From contig JAFGJF010000498.1 in the NCBI GenBank assembly GCA_016929205.1, forward strand, positions 1-30,492: 30,492 bases of DNA. The letters run 5' to 3'. The stretch's first letter is position 1. The number at the start of each line of letters is the position of its first letter. Source of the stretch: Anaerolineae bacterium. Lineage in GTDB: Bacteria; Chloroflexota; Anaerolineae; JAFGEY01. Both the position numbers and the translations under genes were made by a program. This document shows positions 16,393 through 23,428 of the stretch, piece by piece. The notes beneath the pieces were generated by a model. The model saw nothing but the letters and a program-made list of their open reading frames with translations, had not been told where the DNA came from and made no database searches.

Positions 16393-19300
16393 TTAGGGCG
16401 CGACCACCAGCGTCGTCATCGCTGTACCAAGCTGGCCCTGCCTGGTAGACGCGAACGCCGTTAGCCGCCACGTAGTCGCAAAATCAGGCAACGAGATCTC
16501 GATTTCCAGCCGCCCCGCATCATCAGTAAGGATCTCTGGCATCCAATAGATCGTTTCTGGCCTAAACTGACCCAACAAAGGCGGCGGCAGCAGTTCGCCG
16601 GCTGCGGTGGCAGTCGGCTGCACAGTTGGCTGTCTCGTAGGAAGAGGCTGGGCAGTTGCCGTCGCAGGAAGACGCGTTGCCGGCCTAGATGGCGTCGGCT
16701 GTGGAAACGGCGTTGCCGTCGGAACTGCAGTGGGAGATGGCGACGCCGTCACCTGGACCTCTTTTTCGACGACCTTGGTTACCTCTTTTTCCACTTCCTT
16801 TTCGACAACCACCGTCTCTTTGACAACCTGGGTAGCCTCTATCGCTTCCGGCGCTCGAGTAGGTAGCTCTGTCTTGCTGCAAGCCACGAGCCATCCCACC
16901 GGCCCCGAGTAAAGTCTGGGATCGCCTATTGTGCATGCCAAAAGAGAGTCCGCTCCATAAACCAGACCCAGCAATATGGCGATGACCACGGACAACAACA
17001 CCAATGCAAAAACCGCCCCTGCTATACCGAGCCGCTTTTCCAGCCAAAGCATCGCACACCAAACCAACAATGCAACCAACATCACAAGGAACATAGCGAC
17101 GATGCCTAAACGCCAGTATATCCCAGGATCGCCAGCTTGTCCAATGATGTTACAGAGTAATGCCGACAATGTACCATAGGCCAAGATAAGCAGCACCATA
17201 TGCTGCGATCCTGCATCTTGTTGCCGCCAGCTGTAAATACCTACCGCAATCGCTATGGCAAACCAGGTGATAATCAGAAACCACAATGCGATCTTGGCCA
17301 ATGTGACCCCAACCAGAGCAAACAGGCCGCCGATCGCGCCGCCTGCCGCTGGCGCAAGCAGGAAAAAGACCACCAATACGATCCCTAAACGGCGAACCAG
17401 CAAACGCGTCACATCGATACGCCGGCACTGCAAAATCACGATGCCCCACTGGGCAAGGGGGATCAGACACAATGCCGCGGACAGACCCCACATCAGGACA
17501 ACTACCCACTTGTTGGCCGGCGCTGGAGCACTCGTACTGCGTTCCACGCCGGGTTCACTGGTCGGCAAATCAACCCACGCAGCACGTGCAGCGACATTCT
17601 GCGCTGCACGCACCTCACCCACGTCAGGTGGATCGAGCAAAGCGAGCAGTGACGTGCCCTGTATCTGAGCCTCCGACGCCAGGAGTGAGGCTTCGAGCAG
17701 GAAAAACAGCTTGGCAAAACCCGGAACACGATCCTCCAGGGCAAACACCGATTCATCGACCACGGCAATCCCGACAGCACTTTGCACAGGTGTGCCATCG
17801 CGCGCAGTATCAACGCGCACTTGCGCTACATCCCCCGGCGCGTAGGTGGCCCGGTCAGCTGCAAGGGAAACCCGCACCGGAAAGGCCGAATCTACCACTG
17901 CCAGGCGTGTATCACGAACCAATGCCCCATCGGCCAGGACCTGGTAAGCATGAAGTTCGAGCGTGCCAACCATATCCGGTGAGACATCCAATGCAAATTC
18001 GGCCCGCCCTCCCTCTAGTTCGAGCACGTGTGTGCTGATTGTTTGCCCTTCGCGCACCACATCCAGGTAGATAACGTGCTCCTGGTCGGCAAACGCCTCA
18101 ACCCTTATCGCGTCACCCACTTCATATGCCGCACGATCGAGACGGACAAGAAGCTGAGCCGGCCCTTTATCTGCCGACAGCAAAACGGTCTTGCTTACCT
18201 CTCGCCCACCCAAGTCGCGCGCGACGATGTGCACTGGGATATCACGATCAATCGGCACAAAACGTACCTCGCCCAAGCCATAGCGATCAGTGGTCAGATG
18301 AATCGTTTGCCCCGCAATGTCCAGGGCCACTACCATAGACGCAGGCGCGCCGTCAGGCATTGTTCCGAGCACATACAACACGTTTTCGACGCCTGGGCGC
18401 AGTTTTCCGCCCTCAGCCACCACATTGACGTTCAGTGGTTCGATAGCGACAGGAATCACCTGCCCGCCCCACTCTACGTGTCCCTCATCATCCACAACGG
18501 AGGCTTCCAAAACCAGCACTGTCTGTTCTGTACTCGGCTCGTCAGGCATACCAAAACGAAGCGAAGAGACGCCCTGCCCGTCGGTGCGTCCCTGCAGGGT
18601 AGCCACCAACCGGGATATGCCCGAGGCATCACGAAGGAAGGCGCGCAACGTCACCTGCGCCCCGGACAGCGGCGCGCCATCCAACGACCGTGCAGCCACC
18701 GTACCAACAACAACATTGCCGGGTGCATAATAACTCTGGTCCGAAGCAACCTCGACTCGAAAACGGGGCGTCTCATATTGCCCAACCGACACCGTCCGCT
18801 CTGAAACGGTGTTGCCCAGCGTGGCAGTCAGCCTATACTCTCCATACACAGCATCGGCAGGCAGCATATAATCGGTGGCGGCAATGCCGTATTCAGAAGC
18901 ACGCACCGTTTTTGTAACCAGCCGGGCGCCATCTGGATCGTGAATCGCCAACACTATTTCGTGACCCGCCGCAGGTAAAATGGTGCCCGATTCAAGCGTC
19001 AGCGTACGCATATAGACCCGCTGTCCCGGCCGGTAAATCGGTTTATCGGTATTGAGGTAGAGGCGGAAACGACGCTCCAGGATGACCGCCTGCCTGACTC
19101 GATCCTGCCCCAATCTGGACGCCGTGTTTACAATCAAATCTGCTGCCAAATAGTCACTGCCATAGTCCGGCACGCGAAAATGCACGTCGGCAGTGCCCTG
19201 GCTGCCGGTGTGGCCGGTATAAAGCAATATTTCCTGCTCGTTCTCTGGCTGCAAGCGAACCGTTACCTCCGCATCGGAAAGCGGCTCAGCTGTCATCGCA

Positions 19301-19752
19301 TCGCGGACGATAACCCGTACTGCGGCATCGGTACCAGGAGAAAACGCCGCCGGTGTGACGATCACCGTCTCCTGGGCACTGACCGGCGTTGCAAGAGGGC
19401 CAATCAGGACGGCAAAAAGCACAAAAAAGACGACGACAATGGGAACAACAGCCCGAACCCATCCCAGCCGGAAGTGCCGTTTTCTGAACAGCACACCGAA
19501 CAAACTGTGGCGTTCCCGTTCTCGACGTAACTGTGCACGAATGCGATCCGATGCGCTCTGGGACAACCGCAACTGGGCCATCCCGGCTGGGATGGCGTCA
19601 AACAGGCTGGCACGCAAGGTGCGCAGTCGTTCCAGTTCAGTCACGCAATCCGGACAAACGACAAGATGTGCTTTGATCTGCGCGCGTTCCGCATCGCTCA
19701 CTTGATCGTCGAGAAAAGCCAGTAGATTTTGCCGCGTCTGTTCACAGTTCAT
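16393..19752 (-). CDS. Membrane anti-sigma factor with alpha-2-macroglobulin-like ectodomain
   Basis: I start at the ATG at 19752, which overlaps the sigma-factor stop as ATGA (1119 residues). The N-terminus is a zinc-binding anti-sigma domain: MNCEQTRQNLLAFLDD, then H-x3-C-x2-C (H29, C33, C36). A membrane helix follows (about 99-122). Next come several macroglobulin-type beta domains, including the family motif TDKPIYRPGQ. A bundle of about six membrane helices lies at roughly 725-925. A Chloroflexi-style Val/Glu/Lys linker and a Thr/Pro-rich spacer lead to a final segment with ETIYWMPEILTDDAGRLEI and LPDFATTWRLTAFA, the conserved A2M strand block. The bait region and thioester (CGEQ) domain that normally follow are absent. 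It probably senses envelope events and holds the adjacent sigma factor. Confidence 0.88.
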   Translation of the reverse strand: MNCEQTRQNLLAFLDDQVSDAERAQIKAHLVVCPDCVTELERLRTLRASLFDAIPAGMAQLRLSQSASDRIRAQLRRERERHSLFGVLFRKRHFRLGWVRAVVPIVVVFFVLFAVLIGPLATPVSAQETVIVTPAAFSPGTDAAVRVIVRDAMTAEPLSDAEVTVRLQPENEQEILLYTGHTGSQGTADVHFRVPDYGSDYLAADLIVNTASRLGQDRVRQAVILERRFRLYLNTDKPIYRPGQRVYMRTLTLESGTILPAAGHEIVLAIHDPDGARLVTKTVRASEYGIAATDYMLPADAVYGEYRLTATLGNTVSERTVSVGQYETPRFRVEVASDQSYYAPGNVVVGTVAARSLDGAPLSGAQVTLRAFLRDASGISRLVATLQGRTDGQGVSSLRFGMPDEPSTEQTVLVLEASVVDDEGHVEWGGQVIPVAIEPLNVNVVAEGGKLRPGVENVLYVLGTMPDGAPASMVVALDIAGQTIHLTTDRYGLGEVRFVPIDRDIPVHIVARDLGGREVSKTVLLSADKGPAQLLVRLDRAAYEVGDAIRVEAFADQEHVIYLDVVREGQTISTHVLELEGGRAEFALDVSPDMVGTLELHAYQVLADGALVRDTRLAVVDSAFPVRVSLAADRATYAPGDVAQVRVDTARDGTPVQSAVGIAVVDESVFALEDRVPGFAKLFFLLEASLLASEAQIQGTSLLALLDPPDVGEVRAAQNVAARAAWVDLPTSEPGVERSTSAPAPANKWVVVLMWGLSAALCLIPLAQWGIVILQCRRIDVTRLLVRRLGIVLVVFFLLAPAAGGAIGGLFALVGVTLAKIALWFLIITWFAIAIAVGIYSWRQQDAGSQHMVLLILAYGTLSALLCNIIGQAGDPGIYWRLGIVAMFLVMLVALLVWCAMLWLEKRLGIAGAVFALVLLSVVIAILLGLVYGADSLLACTIGDPRLYSGPVGWLVACSKTELPTRAPEAIEATQVVKETVVVEKEVEKEVTKVVEKEVQVTASPSPTAVPTATPFPQPTPSRPATRLPATATAQPLPTRQPTVQPTATAAGELLPPPLLGQFRPETIYWMPEILTDDAGRLEIEISLPDFATTWRLTAFASTRQGQLGTAMTTLVVAP

Positions 19753-20450
19753 CGCACTGTCGCATATTTGATTTGCCAGGGTGTTCCCGTCTTGAGCACA
19801 CCCCAAAAAGCGGACCAAGTCCGCACACACAAGAGCACCAGAAGGCTTGAATGCTGCCTTTGCCGCCTGCCAGCCTGGTCGTAAAATGTGTCATCACCTG
19901 CCATCATATCCTGCAACTGACCGTGAGCGGCATTGAGGCGAGACTTGACCGTACCTATGCTGACCTCGCATGCCTCAGCGATCTCTTGATAGGAAAATCC
20001 TTGCCCATAGCGCAAAACGATTACCTCACGATAGATGTCTTTGAGCCGTCCGACAGCTAGCCAGAGCGCGCGGCGCATTTCAGCCTGTTGTGCAGCCTGT
20101 TCAGGATCATCTTTGTGATGCCCATTCGGCAGATTACCCAACTGCTCGCCCACCTCGTCCCAATCGGCGGTGGGGAGCTGCTTACGCCGGAATCGCATCT
20201 TGCACCGGTTAGACGTTACCCGGTAAAGCCAGGTCTCAAAACGCGCCGCGCCGTCCACGTCATAACGCGACAACGCCTTGAGTACATCCAGAAACGTCTC
20301 CTGCACAACCTCCTCCGACTCGGCAGCGTGTTTGGTCAGACTATAGGCAACCCGATAGACGTAATCCTTGTACCGATCAAAAATCGCTTCAAAGAGATCG
20401 GTCTGGCCTGCCTGGTAGCGGGAAATCAACTCTTTTGTGGAAACAACCAT
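19749..20450 (-). CDS. ECF-family RNA polymerase sigma factor
   Basis: A 233-residue protein. Region 2 (about residues 18-66) includes LFEAIFDRYKDYVYRVAYSL and EVVQETFLDVLKAL. Region 4 (about 130-180) includes LKDIYREVIVLRYGQGFSYQEIAEA and the helix-turn-helix VSIGTVKSRLNAAHGQL. It is a group-4 (ECF) sigma without regions 1 or 3. After region 4 there is an unusual 50-residue tail (from DDTFYDQ) with a hydrophobic stretch SSLLVLLCVRTWSAFWGVL; most relatives end near the start of this tail. GAGG lies six bases before the ATG at 20450. The next gene starts inside its stop codon (ATGA) and encodes a zinc-finger anti-sigma protein, the classical arrangement of an ECF/anti-ECF pair. Confidence 0.94.
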   Translation of the reverse strand: MVVSTKELISRYQAGQTDLFEAIFDRYKDYVYRVAYSLTKHAAESEEVVQETFLDVLKALSRYDVDGAARFETWLYRVTSNRCKMRFRRKQLPTADWDEVGEQLGNLPNGHHKDDPEQAAQQAEMRRALWLAVGRLKDIYREVIVLRYGQGFSYQEIAEACEVSIGTVKSRLNAAHGQLQDMMAGDDTFYDQAGRRQRQHSSLLVLLCVRTWSAFWGVLKTGTPWQIKYATVR

Positions 20451-20543
20451 CGCCGCCTCTTGAACGAGTTCCTACTCTGTTTCATGCGCTTACACGCCCA
20501 AAAGTTCGCTTTCCTTTGAGAACGATACACCTATCTGGATCAA

Positions 20544-21052
20544 CTACACAGACCAGGAAAACGGGTCGTTCATCCTGCGCCTAAAGTAATCACGTCCATA
20601 TGCTCTATGTCCGTCGCCACGAACCGGCACGTTGTCGCCGCCAATGACCAGCGCACATTCATCCCTGTACACCTGACTTGGAGCATCAAAGAGTGCCCAC
20701 TGGCCAAGCGCATCCCGCAGTTCGGCTATCTCAGCCTGATATGCTGGGTCATCAAAGCGGTTGTGCAATTCAAATGGATCGCGTTCCAGATCAAAGAACT
20801 GCGATTGTATGCCTTTGTGGCAAAGCAGCAAGTGGAACGAGTGCTCCACCCGAGATGCTGATGGACGTAAAGGCCGGAAAGAAATGAATAACGAGAAGGC
20901 GTACAAACGGGAAAAGGACAAAAGCTGTTGTGATACAACACGCCGTCAGCGGCCAAAGCATCCATGTTTGGGGTGCGAATATCGGGGTTGCCATATGCAC
21001 CCAGGCAATCACACCGGTATCGATCGGCGTGGATGATGAGTACGTTCCCCAT
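20544..21052 (-). pseudogene. Sulfatase remnant with large internal deletion
   Basis: From the ATG at 21052 the frame reads MGNVLIIHADRYRCDCLGAYG, then RTPNMDALAADGV and PVCTPSRYSFLSGLYVHQH. This is the N-terminus of a type I sulfatase, with the formylglycine cysteine in the CTPSR motif. Near 20850 the homology stops and resumes in another frame as LLCHKGIQSQFFDLERDPFELHN, the C-terminal block of the same family, ending at 20544. Intact members have about 450-500 residues, so roughly 300 codons are missing between the two parts and the frames no longer match. The upstream M41-like gene ends 18 bases before the start, so the sulfatase was probably read from its promoter. Confidence 0.85.
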
Positions 21053-21070
21053 TTTCTCTTTGAGCAACGT

Positions 21071-21595
21071 TCAAAAACCGCTGTTCCGCCACTTGGTCGT
21101 ATGCTCAAAAATCTCGCACACTTCTACCCACCCTACGGTGCCCAGGTCGAGCAGCAGATCCGACAGAACGGTAACCGCACCCCAGTGGCGATTGAGCAAC
21201 CTGAGACCTCGTTCCCACAAAGACAGGATCAAGATATCTCTGGCTTGAGCACTTGCGCTTTCGTCGACCAGGAACAGCAGTTCAGTCACATCTTGCGCTA
21301 CAGGCGCATAATCCTTTGCTAGCATTTGAAGAACGGCGCTGTCGTGGCTGGTGTGAAACGCTACGGCGATGGCCCCGGACAATCCGACCAACACCTTCTC
21401 TTCAAGCCACTTTTGATGCGTCTGTGGATCCGCGCGCTCCTCAACTGGAAGTGGATCGAGATCGACGGATCGCAACTGTCCGTCTTGCGGATCAAGACCA
21501 AGAGTCACTTGGCTGAAACGCCGCCCCAACACACATGCGGTGATCGCACGCCCAGCCTCGTGAATGGCAACCAATTCTCGGCTCTTTTCGGTCAT
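21071..21595 (-). CDS. M41 (FtsH)-peptidase-like protein lacking an intact zinc motif
   Basis: The start is taken at the ATG at 21595 (MTEKSRELVAIHEAGRA, 174 residues), with AGG nine bases upstream; ATGs at 21604 and 21601 sit too close to this ribosome site. RELVAIHEAGRAITACVLG matches the start of the FtsH protease domain, where HEAGH binds zinc. Here the last histidine is arginine (HEAGR), so classical catalysis is unlikely. The later part is helical, with LSGAIAVAFH in the position of the FtsH LGGRAAE segment and an aspartate-rich stretch (HDSAVLQMLAKDYAPVAQD) where the third zinc ligand would be. There is no AAA+ domain. Such stand-alone M41-like proteins are poorly understood. The gene has one of the best promoters in the window. 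Confidence 0.65.
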   Translation of the reverse strand: MTEKSRELVAIHEAGRAITACVLGRRFSQVTLGLDPQDGQLRSVDLDPLPVEERADPQTHQKWLEEKVLVGLSGAIAVAFHTSHDSAVLQMLAKDYAPVAQDVTELLFLVDESASAQARDILILSLWERGLRLLNRHWGAVTVLSDLLLDLGTVGWVEVCEIFEHTTKWRNSGF

Positions 21596-21652
21596 CGACA
21601 TCATCCTGCCTTTCGTCTTTACAGGCCATAAAAACGTTAGGATTCTATCGAC

Positions 21653-21681
21653 AGCATAACACACTGAAGCCAAGTTGTCAA
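21653..21681 (-). promoter_or_regulatory. Strong sigma70-type promoter for the M41-like gene
   Basis: On the minus strand TTGACA (21681-21676) and TATGCT (21658-21653) are separated by exactly 17 bases, and TGT directly before the -10 makes it an extended -10. The predicted transcript starts near 21646, about 50 bases before the chosen ATG at 21595. This also argues against using the upstream in-frame start at 21688, which lies ahead of the promoter. Confidence 0.7.
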
Positions 21682-21729
21682 TAAGCACAAACTGGGGAAA
21701 TTTGAGGCAATAAAATCGGAGCAGAAACC

Positions 21730-22251
21730 CTAATCGGACGAGCCAAACAAACCGGCCTCTCGCTCTAGTTTTGCCAACGCTTCCTTTTCGTGCATCTTGA
21801 GCGCCTTCAAGTCGAGTTCGCAGCGCTGTTCATCGGTAGCGCATAATGAAAATGTCAGTGAAACGTCTTTGTACGTTCGCTGAAAGAGAAACTGTGCTCG
21901 ACCGGCATGGTAATCCGAGGTAACGACAATGACGTTCCGCACATCATACTTGAACACAATTGGATATGAGAGCGTAGCATCCTCGAGCGTGTTCCGGCTT
22001 GGCGCAAACTCGAGGATGTCACTTTCCGGCACGCCTAGTGCCACGAGGTATTGCTTGAGGTAAAAAGCGTGTGGTTTATCAGTTCGGTTAAAATGGTCGC
22101 CAAAACCACCTGTAGGTAGAATCTTGAAACCCGGATGCCGCCGGTATTCCTGCAGCGCCCGCTCGCACCGCGTTTTGGCAACGCTGTACAACTCACCCTG
22201 ATCGCTGTTGGGAGATCCCAGCAGCACAACAATCCCCTGAAGCGTTTCCAT
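21730..22251 (-). CDS. YdcF/DUF218-family protein
   Basis: A 173-residue soluble protein of the DUF218 (YdcF/SanA/ElyC) family. The recognisable blocks are GIVVLLGSPN at the N-terminus, ILPTGGFGDHFN (the family GG loop), SRNTLEDATLSYPI (the E/R-x-NT-xEDA block) and NVIVVTSDYHAGRAQFLF. It lacks the membrane helices that many DUF218 proteins carry. Members are linked to envelope polysaccharide and lipid-carrier metabolism, although the reaction is unproven. Its ATG overlaps the glycosyltransferase stop by one base (TAATG), so the two are probably translationally coupled. The C-terminal 35 residues are charged and helical. Confidence 0.85.
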   Translation of the reverse strand: METLQGIVVLLGSPNSDQGELYSVAKTRCERALQEYRRHPGFKILPTGGFGDHFNRTDKPHAFYLKQYLVALGVPESDILEFAPSRNTLEDATLSYPIVFKYDVRNVIVVTSDYHAGRAQFLFQRTYKDVSLTFSLCATDEQRCELDLKALKMHEKEALAKLEREAGLFGSSD

Positions 22252-23210
22252 TATGCTTCTGGCTCGTCGAATCCCTGTTTCCGGCTGATCACATACAACG
22301 GCCTCCCACGAACCTCATCATAGATGCGGGCAATGTATTCCCCGATCAATCCCAGGGTGATCAACTGGATGCCTCCCAAGAACAAAACCGTCACCAACGT
22401 CGTCGCCTGTCCGAAAAAAGCCTGAGAGGCCAAAAACAAACGAGCATAAACGACCAACAATGCACAGATGGCGCTCAAACCAGCGATCAAGAATCCCACG
22501 TACGTTGCAATCTGCAGCGGGACGTAACTGAATCCGGTAATCGCATTCAAAGCGAGCTTGAGCATCTTTTTCAAAGGATAGTGCGTTTCGCCGGCAAAGC
22601 GTTCTTCACGCACATACTCGACACCGGTCTGCTTGAACCCAATCCAGCTCGTCATCCCGCGAATAAAACGCGCCTGCTCGCGCATCGTCTTTAGTGTATC
22701 GACAACTTTGCGGTCAACCAATCTAAAATCGCCCGTATCCAGTGGGATATCGACATCGGTAATGCGGTAGATAAGCCGATAAAAGAGCTTGGCCGTCGCC
22801 TTTTTGAACCAAGTCTCTCCTTTGCGCTCGCTACGCACGCCATAGACCACTTCGTATCCCTTTTTCCACTCTTCTATCATTTGTAAAATGACCGAGGGCG
22901 GATCCTGCAGATCTGCATCGATAACGATTGTTGCCTCTCCGCTGACGTAATCCAATCCGGCCGTCACCGCGATCTGGTGGCCAAAATTCCTGGCAAAACA
23001 CAACGTTTTGATCCGAGGATCTTGCTCGTGAAATGATGCCATAATCTCGGCCGAACGATCGCGACTGCCATCGTTGACCAATACCATTTCCCAGGGTTCG
23101 CCGGTCGAGTCCATCGTTCTCTTGATCTCTTGGTATAATCTGTCCAGATTTCCCTCTTCATTGTACACAGGGGCAATAATCGAGTATTTGGGTTTCATGT
23201 TCAGATCCAT
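22251..23210 (-). CDS. GT2 glycosyltransferase, GtrB/ArnC/DPM1 type
   Basis: A 319-residue membrane-anchored family 2 glycosyltransferase. YSIIAPVYNEEGNLDRL opens the GT-A fold. VNDGS (45-49) and DADLQDPP (98-105) are the nucleotide-sugar and metal sites, and DTGDFRL (158-164) is the conserved acceptor-side block of the polyisoprenyl-phosphate transferases. Two C-terminal membrane helices (about 232-255 and 268-292) complete the GtrB/ArnC layout. Such enzymes transfer a sugar from a nucleotide donor to undecaprenyl phosphate. Two in-frame ATGs exist, 23210 and 23198. GAAAGGATC lies directly before the first and 12-16 bases before the second, so the exact start is uncertain. The PAP2-VanZ protein and YdcF-like protein are functionally compatible neighbours. 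Confidence 0.93.
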   Translation of the reverse strand: MDLNMKPKYSIIAPVYNEEGNLDRLYQEIKRTMDSTGEPWEMVLVNDGSRDRSAEIMASFHEQDPRIKTLCFARNFGHQIAVTAGLDYVSGEATIVIDADLQDPPSVILQMIEEWKKGYEVVYGVRSERKGETWFKKATAKLFYRLIYRITDVDIPLDTGDFRLVDRKVVDTLKTMREQARFIRGMTSWIGFKQTGVEYVREERFAGETHYPLKKMLKLALNAITGFSYVPLQIATYVGFLIAGLSAICALLVVYARLFLASQAFFGQATTLVTVLFLGGIQLITLGLIGEYIARIYDEVRGRPLYVISRKQGFDEPEA

Positions 23211-23244
23211 GATCCTTTCGCTACACTGCTATTACAGTAACAAT

Positions 23245-23280
23245 CCGGCTGCTGCCCAGGGCTCAAAATAGCCGGGGCAG
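23245..23280. other. Two mutually exclusive hairpins in the glycosyltransferase leader
   Basis: CCGGCT (23245-23250) can pair with AGCCGG (23270-23275). Alternatively CTGCCC (23252-23257) plus GGCT (23260-23263) can pair with AGCC (23270-23273) plus GGGCAG (23275-23280). The two structures use the same bases, so only one can form. There is no T-run on either strand, so this is not a standard terminator. It lies between the predicted promoter and the glycosyltransferase start. Confidence 0.4.
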
Positions 23281-23328
23281 GCACAGCGCCTACCTACAGG
23301 GATGCACAAACGCCCAAACCATTACAAC

Positions 23329-23357
23329 AGTATAACCCAAAATCGAATGGAGGCCAA
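23329..23357 (-). promoter_or_regulatory. Candidate promoter of the glycosyltransferase-ydcF pair
   Basis: On the minus strand TTGGCC (23357-23352) and TATACT (23334-23329) are separated by 17 bases, with four and five of six consensus matches. The transcript would start near 23322 and carry a leader of about 110 bases containing the hairpin region at 23245-23280. The rest of the 218-base gap between the kinase stop and the glycosyltransferase holds nothing else recognisable. Confidence 0.5.
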
Positions 23358-23428
23358 ACCAGAGCACACTCTTCCACGACCAAGTCCGGCAGTCCTAACC
23401 AACACATATCCCACACAGGAACTCTGGT

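Noticed and set aside
17472..18038. A 188-codon plus-strand open frame inside the A2M-like gene
   Set aside because: The Arg/Pro/His-rich translation is typical of an antisense shadow, and the minus-strand gene is clearly real.
16393..19830. Start of the A2M-like protein at 19830
   Set aside because: The extra 26 residues lie inside the sigma gene and have no family similarity. The ATG at 19752 begins exactly at the zinc-finger domain and gives the usual ATGA overlap.
20500..20507. GAACTTTT on the minus strand before the sigma gene, resembling an ECF -35 element for autoregulation
   Set aside because: No convincing ECF -10 (CGTC or GTC-type) follows at 16-18 bases, so a self-controlled promoter is not supported by sequence alone.
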